42,176 bases of DNA, taken from IMG/VR virus record IMGVR_UViG_3300010401_000050, positions 1 to 42,176 of that record; one strand, given 5' to 3'. How positions within the stretch are numbered: the first letter of the stretch is position 1; each line of letters begins with the position of its first letter. The position numbers and the translations under genes are program-made. The DNA is from a virus. The notes below the pieces were generated by a model. The model was not told the DNA's origin. It ran no database searches and saw only the letters and a program-made list of their open reading frames with translations. This document shows, in pieces, positions 1 to 8,503 of the stretch.

Positions 1-161
1 CGTCCCCGGACCCGGACCCGAACCCGGACCCGAACCCGTCCCCGGACCCGGACCCGAACCCGTCCCCGGACCCGAACCCGGACCCGACCCCGGACCCGAA
101 CCCGAACCCGGACCCGGACCCGAACCCGGACCCGAACCCGGACCCGAACCCGGACCCGAAC
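1..161. repeat. Left-end hexanucleotide array (GACCCG/AACCCG/TCCCCG)
   Basis: About 26 tandem 6-bp units, nearly all GACCCG or AACCCG with occasional TCCCCG and one ACCCCG, run from the first base to about 161. The same units in the same orientation form the right end of the contig, so the array most likely bridges the two ends of a circular or permuted genome. Each unit encodes a dipeptide, so the phase is kept throughout: one frame reads Asp-Pro/Asn-Pro/Ser-Pro and closes at a TAG at 171, another reads Pro-Gly-Pro-Glu and stays open to 649 antisense to a real gene. Which frame is translated cannot be settled here. Confidence 0.9.
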
Positions 162-183
162 CGTTGCGGGTAGGGCTTGGGGG

Positions 184-504
184 CTACAGCCACCGCGACA
201 CCTTCAGGTTCGCCTCGGCCTCGGCGCTGCACTCGTACCGGGCGCACACGTCCCCGAAGCGCAGCGAGACGAGGCCCGGCGCAGCGCCGCTGATGCGGGT
301 GGTCTCCGAGGTGCTGGCGCCCTTCGCGGCCACCTCCTGCAACGTCTGGACGCCCCCGAAGCGCCAGATCTGCCGCGCCTCCCGGAGGACAATCTCGTCC
401 GCCTTCGGGTCCACCCGGACGAGGTACCCGCACTGCACCCCGGAGTCCTTCCCGCGGGTGATGATGAACGGTCCCGACTTCTTCGCCTTGACGACTTTGG
501 CCAT
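184..504 (-). CDS. DUF6948-like small phage protein
   Basis: A 106-residue protein on the minus strand. The core resembles the small phage family DUF6948: an N-terminal strand (GPFIITRG), then a glycine-rich turn into a strand (CGYLVRVD), then the hallmark segment EIVLREARQIWRFGG, followed by a stretch that starts LQEVAAKG and a C-terminal strand. The function of the family is not known to me. The ATG at 504 is preferred over an in-frame upstream start at 612 because the similarity begins there and GGAG lies 11 nt upstream; the extra 36 residues look non-conserved. It lies antisense to the late block, immediately beside the terminal repeat array, and downstream of two leftward lipoprotein genes. 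Confidence 0.75.
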   Translation of the reverse strand: MAKVVKAKKSGPFIITRGKDSGVQCGYLVRVDPKADEIVLREARQIWRFGGVQTLQEVAAKGASTSETTRISGAAPGLVSLRFGDVCARYECSAEAEANLKVSRWL

Positions 505-667
505 GGAGAAACTCGCTCCAGCACCCCACATCGGGCAAGGACGCGAGGGCGGAGCGACCTCAGACTGCGAGGATGCTTGGTTGACCTCCGCCTTGCCCGC
601 GGAGGAACTCACTCTCTTCTACGCGCCTGCGATACGATGCGCAACATGAACACTTGTTCAACGGTGT

Positions 668-683
668 CCGTCAGGCCTGACGG
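668..683. promoter_or_regulatory. Perfect 16-bp palindrome CCGTCAGGCCTGACGG
   Basis: A perfect, loop-less inverted repeat lies in the 198-bp gap between the stop of the leftward lipoprotein gene (703) and the leftward DUF6948-like gene (start 504). It could be a protein-binding operator or form a short hairpin; no U-tract follows on either strand, so a standard intrinsic terminator is unlikely. I see no other gene in 505-702. Confidence 0.4.
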
Positions 684-702
684 AGGGCTGACGGCACGCG
701 CC

Positions 703-1215
703 CTAGAGACAGGCTTGGACCCGCGGCGTGAAGTCCTTGATGCAGACGGAGCCGAATGCTCGACACCCATTCACCCATGTGCCAGTCGCTCCGCATGGCG
801 GAGGGGTGTTGGCGGGGCTGGACTGATCCAGCCAGAAGCCGTCCGCTGCCGGGAAGGTCGGCGGGTTGATGTAGCAGGACGACCCAGTCTCCATGCACAC
901 ACCAACGGATCGCCACCGGACGGCGACCTGACCGTCGCAGTCGAAGTCCCATGCGAGACCGTTTTTGACAGGGCCATCGATAGGGATGTTCTGCCACGCG
1001 GTCTGGCCCGGGAAGGCGCGCGGATCTTCGTCGGCGCAGTCCAGGCCGTTCGTCACCCATCCTGGCGTGCCGAAGCACATGGTCTGCGGGGCGCCACCGC
1101 CAAAGCCGTCCCCATCGAGGTCGCGCCACATCTGGGTCAGCAGTTCGCAGTCGGCGGGCTCGGTCACGGGACCGCAGGCGGCCAGCAGCAGCGTGGCGAC
1201 GAGAAGGGTTCGCAT
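703..1215 (-). CDS. MopE-like lipoprotein 1 (DxDGDG motif)
   Basis: A 170-residue predicted lipoprotein. It starts with a basic residue and hydrophobic stretch followed by a lipobox, LLLAAC, with Cys14 as the lipidation site. The mature part has a DLDGDGFGGG calcium-loop-like motif near residue 32, then DCADEDPRAFPGQTA near 60-74 and WDFDCDG near 90; these are the spaced DC-D-D and DCDG elements of MopE-like metal-binding proteins, widespread in Myxococcota. About eight Cys in the mature part suggest disulfides. It is a paralogue of the lipoprotein at 1580-2104, and both are antisense to the surrounding late genes. A surface role such as superinfection exclusion is possible but not shown. Confidence 0.85.
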   Translation of the reverse strand: MRTLLVATLLLAACGPVTEPADCELLTQMWRDLDGDGFGGGAPQTMCFGTPGWVTNGLDCADEDPRAFPGQTAWQNIPIDGPVKNGLAWDFDCDGQVAVRWRSVGVCMETGSSCYINPPTFPAADGFWLDQSSPANTPPPCGATGTWVNGCRAFGSVCIKDFTPRVQACL

Positions 1216-1226
1216 GGGGGCGCATC

Positions 1227-1577
1227 TTGACGCTTCCGGCCACCTTGCTCAAGGTCCGCGGCGGTGGCCAAGTCCTTGATCGAGTGCAGGACAATATTGG
1301 GGAACTGCTCAACGAGGTGGCGGCCGTCCCCCTCCTTCAGGCGAATACGATCTCGGCCCAGTTCGTCATCGTCGCTGGCAACACGGCGCTCACCAAGGAC
1401 TTGGCCCACGGCCTCGCTCGTCCGTGGGCGGGGTGGGCGCTGGCGGATGTGGACCAGTTGGCGACGATCTACCGGCCGTCAGACGCCAATCCCAGCAAGT
1501 TCCTCACGCTGGCCGTCAAGTTGCCAGCCGCACTCGTGGCGGACCTCACCGTGTCGATCAAGGTGCTGGTGTGGTGA
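1227..1577 (+). CDS. Small virion-associated-type protein
   Basis: A 116-residue rightward protein squeezed between two leftward lipoprotein genes. Its pattern (a central FVIVAGNTALTKDLAHGL segment, a GWALADVD strand, an IYRPSD turn, then LTLAV and a C-terminal VSIKVLVW strand) matches a small beta-rich family seen beside tail genes of podoviruses, whose function is unassigned. The start used is a TTG with a G-rich stretch 6 nt upstream; a second in-frame TTG lies at 1245, so the exact N-terminus is uncertain. It ends 2 bp before the convergent lipoprotein gene. By circular logic it belongs to the late block that starts with the terminase. Confidence 0.7.
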   Translation: MTLPATLLKVRGGGQVLDRVQDNIGELLNEVAAVPLLQANTISAQFVIVAGNTALTKDLAHGLARPWAGWALADVDQLATIYRPSDANPSKFLTLAVKLPAALVADLTVSIKVLVW

Positions 1578-1579
1578 CG

Positions 1580-2104
1580 CTACAGACAGCCCTGTGTGCG
1601 CACTTCGGTCACCGCGACGCAGGCTCCGGCCAGTGGGACGCATCTGGAAATCCAGACACCAGTGCCGCCACAGGTTGGCGTGGTGCCTTGCCAGAACCCG
1701 TCCGGAGTCGCTCCGGCGCATGTCGGGTTGTTGGGGCAGGAACTTGGTGCCACCGGGTATTGGAGTTCCTCGCGCCCGTCGCAGTTGAAGTCCCACAAAA
1801 GCCCGGTGGTCGCCCCTCCAGGAGACCCCATCCGCGTCGTCTGGAACGCGGTCTGACCTGGGAAGGCGCGCGCGTCCCAGTCCGCGCAATCGTCGTGCGT
1901 CAGTGCATAGCCGGCCGGGATCTCGATTCGCGGCGCCCCAGGGCGCAAGCATCCCTCCACGTAGTCACCCAGATCGGCGCCATGGCCGTCCCCGTCAGTG
2001 TCCAAATGGAAGACCGTCTTCTTTTGGCAGTCGGTCGGGATGGCGGGCTGCGGGTCGCCGCACGTAGCCAACAGCAGAATGCAGAGCGGAAGGGTTCGGA
2101 TCAT
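1580..2104 (-). CDS. MopE-like lipoprotein 2 (DxDGDG motif)
   Basis: A 174-residue predicted lipoprotein, paralogous to the one at 703-1215. The ATG at 2104 gives a signal sequence ending in the lipobox LLLATC (Cys15). The mature part carries HLDTDGDGHGAD, DDCADWDARAFPGQTA and LLWDFNCDG, aligned with the same blocks of the paralogue, and both end in a Thr/Gln/Cys-Leu tail (RTQGCL here, RVQACL there). An upstream in-frame start at 2140 only adds residues before the signal peptide. It is convergent with the 1227 gene and divergent from the nozzle gene (50 bp apart). The duplication with divergence suggests selection for variation in a surface protein; this is inference. Confidence 0.85.
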   Translation of the reverse strand: MIRTLPLCILLLATCGDPQPAIPTDCQKKTVFHLDTDGDGHGADLGDYVEGCLRPGAPRIEIPAGYALTHDDCADWDARAFPGQTAFQTTRMGSPGGATTGLLWDFNCDGREELQYPVAPSSCPNNPTCAGATPDGFWQGTTPTCGGTGVWISRCVPLAGACVAVTEVRTQGCL

Positions 2105-2154
2105 GGCGGCGAACCTTGCCACAGCTTCGGCCGACGCCAAAGCGTGAATGCACC

Positions 2155-5100
2155 ATGCCCCTAGACAAGCAGATCGTTGGCGTCGCGTTCACTCAGGGAC
2201 TCGACACCCAGACTGATAAGCGCATCGTTCTGCCGGGCAGGATGGTGGCGCTCCAGAACACGACTCTTTCCGAAGAGGATACCTTCCGACGGCGGGACGG
2301 GAATACCGCCATTGCGACCGGGACGGCTCTGTCCGGGGTATCGACGCTCGGGGATCAACTCCTGGCGTTGGACGGCTCGACAGTGAAGAGTTATGCACCG
2401 AACGCTGGCGCGCTGGAGTCGGTGGGGACGCTGGACAACCTCACGCTCTCGCTCGGTCAGATCGTGCGCGGCACCGGGGGCCAAGACTCCTACGACGCGG
2501 CGACGAGTAGCGGCCTCACCTGCTACGTCTGGCGGGACTTCACGGCGGCCTCGGTCATCACGGGCTGCAAGGTGGTGATCAAGGATGAGACCACCGGCGC
2601 GACCGTGCTGCCCGAGACTTTCCTGAAGACGGGGACCACCATCTACTGCCCGCGCGTAGTGGTGGTGACCGGCGCCTTCCTCATCTTCTACGGGAACAGC
2701 GCGTCCACCACGCTCTACGCCAGGGTGGTGCAGACCTCGGCGCCGTCCACCCTCGGCGCAGAGACCAGTCTCCGGACGGACCTGTCCACTAACATCGGCA
2801 AGTTCGCCGCATGCGCCAGCAGCGGCAACGCCTTTCTCTACTACGTGACGGATGACGCGACCACCAGCACGCGGGCCATCACAGTCGTCACCAGCGGCAC
2901 CACCCCGAGCGTCTCGGCCGGGCCGCTGAACGTCACGTCGCAAGCACAGGTTGCGTCCACTCACATCGGCGGCGTGGCTGCGTCCACGTTCAGCGCCTCG
3001 TTGATCGGCGTCTACCTCGTAGCCGACAGCGGCGCGGGGACCCCAGGGCTGTGGGGAGCGGTGGTGACGAGCGCCATGGCCTCATCCGCTGCCGCGGCAT
3101 CGAAGGACACCGCGGCCTCCGTCCTGACGATCTCCAACGTGACCGCCGTCCTGAATGGCTCCACGATGTTCGTCTACTCTGACGACTTCAGCCGCGACGG
3201 CGAGGCCACGGCTACCGCAAGACTGGTGCGCCGGACCGGGCTCGACTCGACGAACGCCATCACGTCGGCCTCCACCACCCCCATCAACAGCATGACGCGC
3301 CCGAACGGGACCAATGGGCCGTTCATTGCTGGTAAGGCGTTCCTGGTGGGCTCCACCGTGTACCTCCCCATGTTCATCTTGGAGGCTGGCACCGGCTCAC
3401 TCCAGAATGCCTGGTTCCTGGTGAATGACTCGGCGCGTGTGGTGGCGCGAGCGCTCTATGGCACGTCGGGGCCGCCCTCCACGCTGGTGAACAACCTCGG
3501 TACCGCCATCGCGCTCTCCGCCACATCGATCGGACTCGTTGTGGGGCAGCGCACGTTTCTTTCGTTCGCCGCCGGGGTGAACGTGTCGGTCACCGGTATG
3601 GCCCGGATCGTCTTGGACTTCAGCGCGAGCGACCCGCTGATCCGTGTCCCGCTTGGGCCGTCCCTGGCGCTCGCCAACAGCACGCTCTCCGTCTTCGACG
3701 GGCTGTCGGCCACCGAGGCAGGGTTCTATTTGTTCCCGGAGGTGGTGACTGCCGTCCAGGGCGCCGCCGGTGGCGTGGTGGACGCGGGTGACCATCAGAT
3801 TGTCGCGCTCTACGAGTGGATCGATGGGGCCGGCCAACGTCACCAGTCCGCCCCATCCGTGGCCATCACCTACACCGCCGCCGATTCGGCCCACCACTGC
3901 ACGGTGACCATTCCGACGCTCGCGCTCACACAGAAGACCGGCGTCAATGTAGTCGTCTTCGCGACGAAGGCGGCCGGGACGATCTTCTATCGCGTGAACG
4001 CTGTGAACGCCCCGTTGGCCAACTCCACCACGGCCCCAACCGTGACGTTCGACTACAACGTCGTGGACACGGTGTTGGAGCGTGGGGAACTGCTCTACAC
4101 CACCGGCGGCATCCTCCCGAACAACTCCCCTCCGCCCACCAGCGCCATCGCCGCCCACCAGGATCGCCTGTTCATCACCGTGGATGACGATCCGTTCGCC
4201 TTCCAGTACAGCCAACCCTGGGTCTCCGGATTCGGCGTCCAGTGGAACGAGACGCTCCGGGGCCGCGTGGAGTCCACGGGCGGGACGATCAAGGCGTTCG
4301 CCTCGCTGGACGACAAGCTCATCATCTTCCGGCCCCGGAAGATTGGAGTGCTGTTCGGCAATGGGCCGTCCACCACCGGCGCGCAGAATGGCTACCAACC
4401 GGTGCAGGATCTCCCGGTGGACGTGGGGTGCTCCGAGCCGCGCAGCGTGCTGGTGCTCCCCGAGGGAGTCATCTTCAAGTCCACCTCGAAGGGCTGGTAC
4501 CGCCTCGGCCGGGACCTCCACCTCCAGTGGATCGGCGAGGGGGTGCAGGAGTTCGACGGCCAGTCGGTCACCAGCGCGGTGCTGATGGACACGCTGCGGG
4601 AGGCCCGCTTCACGCTCAACAACAACGGCTCCGACTCCATCCCCATGGCGCTGGTGTATGCCTACGAGCGGCGGGGCGAAGATGGCGTGGGCCAGTGGAG
4701 CACGTTCCTCAATGGCGGCTTCTCCCCGGTGGACGCGGTGTGGTGGCCGGGAGGCAACTCCTACGTCTTCGCCACCGCCACCTCGCTGGTGAAGGAACTG
4801 CCCCCCAACGCCAGCGGCTACGCCTACGGGGACTTCGCCGCCTCCCTGACGAGCGGAACGGGAGGGACGGCGCCGGCAGACCACACCGGCCTGCCCATCG
4901 CGACCCGGTGGCGCACTGGCTGGCTCAAGCCCTCGTCGGCCATCCAAGGCTTCCAGCGGGTGTGGCGCGTGCTGCTGACGGGTGACGTGGTGGGCTACCC
5001 ACAGCCAGGGACGACGCTCCAAGACGCGCTCAGTCCCGGAGATCGCACCCTCCACGTCTACGACACCTCGGTCTTCGCCACGGACTCCCTCGGCACCCAC

Positions 5101-5559
5101 GGCTTGCGCATCGGCCTGGCCACGGCCAACTACGAGGTCGCCTCCGAGGGGTTCGGCTACTCCATCGTGGACAGCACCCACCTCCTGCTGACCGACCCAA
5201 CCGGCGTGCTGTTCGCCCACTCCGGCGGGGCGACCGTCCGGGGGACTCCGGCCTTCGGGGCCCGCGGCTCGCTCGTGGTGAACTTCTACTTCGACGGCAA
5301 GGACACCACCCCTTACCAGACCATCACCATCTCCGACGTGAACGATCTCGTGGACGGCAACGCCTGGAACGTCCGCCTCCAGCCCAACCTCCAGAAGTGC
5401 AACCTGATGATGGTGGAGGCCATCTCCACGCCGCCCACCATCCCGGCGCAGTCCGGCGGCTACGTGGACCCTGGCGCCTCCATCAACTTCTCGGGGATGA
5501 CGCTCGAGGTGGGCGTCAAGAAGGGCGCCCGGAAGTACCCCGCGGCCCAGACGAAGTGA
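2155..5559 (+). CDS. Tail nozzle-like protein (T7 gp12-type role)
   Basis: A 1134-residue virion protein. Near the N-terminus FTQGLDTQTDKRIVLPGR and VALQNTTLSEEDTFRRRDG resemble the opening of podovirus nozzle/tubular B-type proteins, in which a GLDTKTD-like motif precedes an RRNG-like turn. The rest is beta-rich: long Thr/Ser/Val repeats to about 640, then a block with HQDRLFITVDDD, SLDDKLIIFRPRKIGVLFG and VIFKSTSKGWYRLG, typical of the propeller-like part of these proteins. It would form the distal tail tube through which DNA is ejected. The ATG at 2155 is used rather than an upstream one at 2116 because the similarity begins there; the ribosome site is weak. The assignment rests on sequence style and on position before the ejection proteins. 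Confidence 0.75.
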   Translation: MPLDKQIVGVAFTQGLDTQTDKRIVLPGRMVALQNTTLSEEDTFRRRDGNTAIATGTALSGVSTLGDQLLALDGSTVKSYAPNAGALESVGTLDNLTLSLGQIVRGTGGQDSYDAATSSGLTCYVWRDFTAASVITGCKVVIKDETTGATVLPETFLKTGTTIYCPRVVVVTGAFLIFYGNSASTTLYARVVQTSAPSTLGAETSLRTDLSTNIGKFAACASSGNAFLYYVTDDATTSTRAITVVTSGTTPSVSAGPLNVTSQAQVASTHIGGVAASTFSASLIGVYLVADSGAGTPGLWGAVVTSAMASSAAAASKDTAASVLTISNVTAVLNGSTMFVYSDDFSRDGEATATARLVRRTGLDSTNAITSASTTPINSMTRPNGTNGPFIAGKAFLVGSTVYLPMFILEAGTGSLQNAWFLVNDSARVVARALYGTSGPPSTLVNNLGTAIALSATSIGLVVGQRTFLSFAAGVNVSVTGMARIVLDFSASDPLIRVPLGPSLALANSTLSVFDGLSATEAGFYLFPEVVTAVQGAAGGVVDAGDHQIVALYEWIDGAGQRHQSAPSVAITYTAADSAHHCTVTIPTLALTQKTGVNVVVFATKAAGTIFYRVNAVNAPLANSTTAPTVTFDYNVVDTVLERGELLYTTGGILPNNSPPPTSAIAAHQDRLFITVDDDPFAFQYSQPWVSGFGVQWNETLRGRVESTGGTIKAFASLDDKLIIFRPRKIGVLFGNGPSTTGAQNGYQPVQDLPVDVGCSEPRSVLVLPEGVIFKSTSKGWYRLGRDLHLQWIGEGVQEFDGQSVTSAVLMDTLREARFTLNNNGSDSIPMALVYAYERRGEDGVGQWSTFLNGGFSPVDAVWWPGGNSYVFATATSLVKELPPNASGYAYGDFAASLTSGTGGTAPADHTGLPIATRWRTGWLKPSSAIQGFQRVWRVLLTGDVVGYPQPGTTLQDALSPGDRTLHVYDTSVFATDSLGTHGLRIGLATANYEVASEGFGYSIVDSTHLLLTDPTGVLFAHSGGATVRGTPAFGARGSLVVNFYFDGKDTTPYQTITISDVNDLVDGNAWNVRLQPNLQKCNLMMVEAISTPPTIPAQSGGYVDPGASINFSGMTLEVGVKKGARKYPAAQTK

Positions 5560-5573
5560 GGTAGAGTGCCCAC

Positions 5574-6542
5574 ATGGGAAACCCCGTCTCCGACTGGTGG
5601 AAGAACGTCACGAGCGGCACCTACGCCAAGCAGAACCAGCAGGCGGGGGAGGACTTCTGGCTCAACGGCGGGGGGAAGGGCATCCACGACTTCTTCTTCG
5701 GTCAGAAGGCCTCGGCGCCCCAGCAGCGACAGGTGGACTACGGGCAGTCGAACGAGGATCGGGCCCAGCAGATGGCCCTCCTCGCTCAACTCCAGAGCCA
5801 GTACGCAGGCATGGCGAACGGCACCGGGCCCTCGCTGGCGCAGGGACAACTTCAGCATGCGACGGACCAGAACATCAGCCAAGCGATGGCCCTCGGAGCC
5901 GCGCAGCAGGGCCAGGGCCTGGGGTACGCGAGCGCGCTCCGCAACATCGCTGACCAGTCTGCGGCGGCACGTCAGCAGGCGGCGGCGCAGTCCGCGATGA
6001 TCCGCAACGCGGAGCAGATGCAGGGCACGCAGGGCCTGGCCGGCGTGGCGGGCCTCTATGGCGGGGTGCGCGGGCAGGACCTGGGACAGGCCGGGATGCA
6101 GCAGCAGGGCAACCAGTTCTACGACGCGCTCAACTTCCAGGCGTCGCAGGCGAACGCCAACCATGGAGCGCTTCCGGGCATCCTGAACGCCGGGGGCGCC
6201 ATCCTAGGGATGGGACTCGGTGGGCCCGCTGGCGCGGCGGCCGGTGGACAGGCGGGCAACGTGATCACCGGCGGGTGGAACCCCAACACCACTCCCGCGC
6301 TCGCCCACGGCGGCATGGTGCGCGGCTACTCCGGTGGCGGCCCGGTGGACTCCACCCGGAATGACACCGTGCCCGCCATGCTCAGCCCCGGCGAAGTCGT
6401 CATCCCCCGGAGCATCACCCTCGCCCCGGACGCCCCGGAGCGCGCCAAGGCCTTCGTGGCCGCCATCATCGCCCACCGCCAGCGCCTCCCGGAGCCGGAC
6501 GAGCACCCGGTGGTGCGCGCCGCTCGGAAGAAGGCCGCCTGA
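5574..6542 (+). CDS. Internal virion (ejection-type) protein A
   Basis: A 322-residue protein rich in Gln and Ala. Residues about 45-190 are a long helical, low-hydrophobicity region; residues 195-225 are Gly-rich (GGAILGMGLGGPAGAAAGG), a glycine-zipper-like stretch able to insert in membranes. The C-terminal block GGGPVDSTRNDTVPAMLSP followed by GEVVIPRS is a recurrent motif at the ends of phage ejection and tape-measure-like proteins. Its start is 15 bp after the nozzle stop and its TGA overlaps the ATG of the next gene (TGATG). Position directly after the nozzle and before two larger helical proteins supports one of the trio of internal proteins that cross the host envelope with the DNA. 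Confidence 0.75.
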   Translation: MGNPVSDWWKNVTSGTYAKQNQQAGEDFWLNGGGKGIHDFFFGQKASAPQQRQVDYGQSNEDRAQQMALLAQLQSQYAGMANGTGPSLAQGQLQHATDQNISQAMALGAAQQGQGLGYASALRNIADQSAAARQQAAAQSAMIRNAEQMQGTQGLAGVAGLYGGVRGQDLGQAGMQQQGNQFYDALNFQASQANANHGALPGILNAGGAILGMGLGGPAGAAAGGQAGNVITGGWNPNTTPALAHGGMVRGYSGGGPVDSTRNDTVPAMLSPGEVVIPRSITLAPDAPERAKAFVAAIIAHRQRLPEPDEHPVVRAARKKAA

Positions 6543-8503
6543 TGCCGGACGCCCAGCGCCGAGAGACGCCAGAAGAGACGCCTGCCATCCACCACGTGGA
6601 GGAGCGGGAAGATCACTTCATCGTCACCGACTCCACCGGCGCCTTCCGCGTGGAGAAGTCCGGACTCGCGCCGGACACGCTGGCGCACATCCAAGGCATG
6701 GCGCACGGTGGCCTCGTCGGGGGGATTGCCGGTGGCGTCAGGGTGGACTCCGGTCCGGCGGAAGAGGGCGGGCAGGATGCGCCGCCCGTGGAGTCCCCGG
6801 ATGACCCGGACAAGGAGCCAGGGCCCCGCCAGGTGGAAATCCTCGATCGCGGCCACCCCAAGCGCGAGGCCGGGAGCGGCGGGAAGTCCACCCCATTGTT
6901 GATGGCGGAGGGCGGCGGCGTCCCGGACGCCGGAGCTCCGGGGTCCGCCTTCCTGCCATACCCCACCGTGGGCCCGCCGGACGCCGGAGTGGGGGGTATG
7001 CCCGTCCCGGCCGGCGCGATGGCGCCCCCGGCTCTCCCCGGCGGCCAGTCTCTGTTGGAGCGGATGAATGGCGGGCCGCTGGACGCCTCGCAACTCTTCG
7101 CCGTCCCGCAGGCCCTCATGGACGCGGTGCCGGAGGGGCTCCGCCAGTTGGTGAAGACGACCGGGGCCGGGCTGGTGCTGGATCCGCTGGCGCAGGCCGG
7201 CCGAGCGCTGGCTCCCCAGAAGGACGAAACCCTCCCGGACACGAGCGGGCCGTGGAAAGACCCCGGCATGCCCCCGATGGCGACGGAGGACATGGCCAAG
7301 ACGCCGGCCGCGCCTCCTGCGCCAGCAGCCACCCTTCCCGGCGGCGGGACGGGACAGGTGGGAGAACTGAACAAGGGCCTGGCGGAGCAGCGCGCGGCCC
7401 TCCTGGCGCAGGCAGAAGTCGAGAAGCAGCGGGGCGCGGCGCTGCTGCAACTGTCGGACTCCCACATCGCCCAGATGCAGGGCCTGGAGGCGGCGCACGC
7501 GGAGCAGATGGCCGCGCACCAGCGCCGGGCGGATGACCTCTTCCAGGCGACGCTCAACGCGAAGATCGACCCGAACCGGGTGTGGACGAGCGCCGACGTG
7601 GGGCAGCGCATCGGGGCGGGCATCGGCATCATCCTCTCCGGCATCGGGCAGAGCATGGGGGGCGGGCCCAACCTGGCGCTCCAGCAGATCGACCGGACCA
7701 TCGACCGAGACATCGACGCGCAGAAGACCAACCTGGAGAACCAGCGCAGCCTCCTGTCCCACTACCTCCAGCAGGGCCGCGACATGGTGGCGGCGCACCA
7801 GCTCGCCAAGGCCGACCTCAAGGACATGCTGGCCGCCCAGATGATGCGGGTGTCGGCGCAATTCGGCGGGCAGGAGGCGGCGGCGCGGGCCCAACTGGTG
7901 AGCGGGCAACTCCGGAGCGACGCGGCGATGAAGCGCTCGGAGATCCTCACCCGCGACTTCGCGATGTCCAAGGAGCGACTGGCGCTGCAACTCGCGCAGG
8001 AGCAACAGCGCCTGCTGGGCACCTTCCTGACGCAGCCGCGCGCTCCCGGCGGCGGACTCCCGGCAGATGAGGCCGTGTGGGAGATGATGCCCAAGGACAT
8101 GCGGGAGCGCCGCGTGCGGCTGCCCGGCGGTGGATGGGGACTGGCGGCCGACAAGGAGCAGGCCGGGAAGGTGGCGGATGGACTTCGGGCGGCGGATGAG
8201 CTGAAGCGGAACCTCCAGCGGTACTCGCAACTCCACCAGTCCGGCAAGCCGCGCATCCCCAGCGCCCTCGGCGGCGACGCGGCCTCGGCGGAGCAGATCC
8301 GCGGCACCATGACGGCTCGCCTGAAGGACCTGGAGAAACTCGGCGCCATCTCCAAGGGCGACTACGAGTTGATCGAGCAACAGATCCCCGACATCTCGTC
8401 CTGGACCACGGGCAACACCGCGATGGAGCAGAAGCTCAGCGCGCTCGGCTCTGCCATCGACGATGCCGTGGCCTCCCAGATGAAGGCGCTCGGAGTCCAG
8501 TGA
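6542..8503 (+). CDS. Internal virion (ejection-type) protein B
   Basis: A 653-residue protein. The N-terminal 40 residues look like a small folded region (EDHFIVTDSTGAFRVEKSG), followed by a long Pro/Gly-rich low-complexity segment to about 270. From about 275 to 520 it is Gln/Ala/Glu-rich and predicted to be largely coiled coil (for example EQRAALLAQAEVEKQRGAAL), with a short Gly-rich hydrophobic patch (GAGIGIILSGIGQSMGGG) near 360. It starts with an ATG overlapping the previous stop and ends overlapping the GTG of the next gene (GTGA), so the three genes are translationally coupled. A role as the middle ejection protein is inferred from composition and context; no enzymatic motif was seen. 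Confidence 0.7.
   Translation: MPDAQRRETPEETPAIHHVEEREDHFIVTDSTGAFRVEKSGLAPDTLAHIQGMAHGGLVGGIAGGVRVDSGPAEEGGQDAPPVESPDDPDKEPGPRQVEILDRGHPKREAGSGGKSTPLLMAEGGGVPDAGAPGSAFLPYPTVGPPDAGVGGMPVPAGAMAPPALPGGQSLLERMNGGPLDASQLFAVPQALMDAVPEGLRQLVKTTGAGLVLDPLAQAGRALAPQKDETLPDTSGPWKDPGMPPMATEDMAKTPAAPPAPAATLPGGGTGQVGELNKGLAEQRAALLAQAEVEKQRGAALLQLSDSHIAQMQGLEAAHAEQMAAHQRRADDLFQATLNAKIDPNRVWTSADVGQRIGAGIGIILSGIGQSMGGGPNLALQQIDRTIDRDIDAQKTNLENQRSLLSHYLQQGRDMVAAHQLAKADLKDMLAAQMMRVSAQFGGQEAAARAQLVSGQLRSDAAMKRSEILTRDFAMSKERLALQLAQEQQRLLGTFLTQPRAPGGGLPADEAVWEMMPKDMRERRVRLPGGGWGLAADKEQAGKVADGLRAADELKRNLQRYSQLHQSGKPRIPSALGGDAASAEQIRGTMTARLKDLEKLGAISKGDYELIEQQIPDISSWTTGNTAMEQKLSALGSAIDDAVASQMKALGVQ

Noticed and set aside
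164-649. Rightward 161-residue frame continuing from the left-end array
   Set aside because: It is antisense to the DUF6948-like gene, which has family similarity, and its composition is that of a shadow frame; kept only as an alternative end of the repeat protein.
3397-5220. Long leftward 607-residue open frame opposite the nozzle gene
   Set aside because: GC-rich genomes keep antisense frames open; it is Arg/Gly/Val-rich without motifs and the nozzle frame has clear family features.
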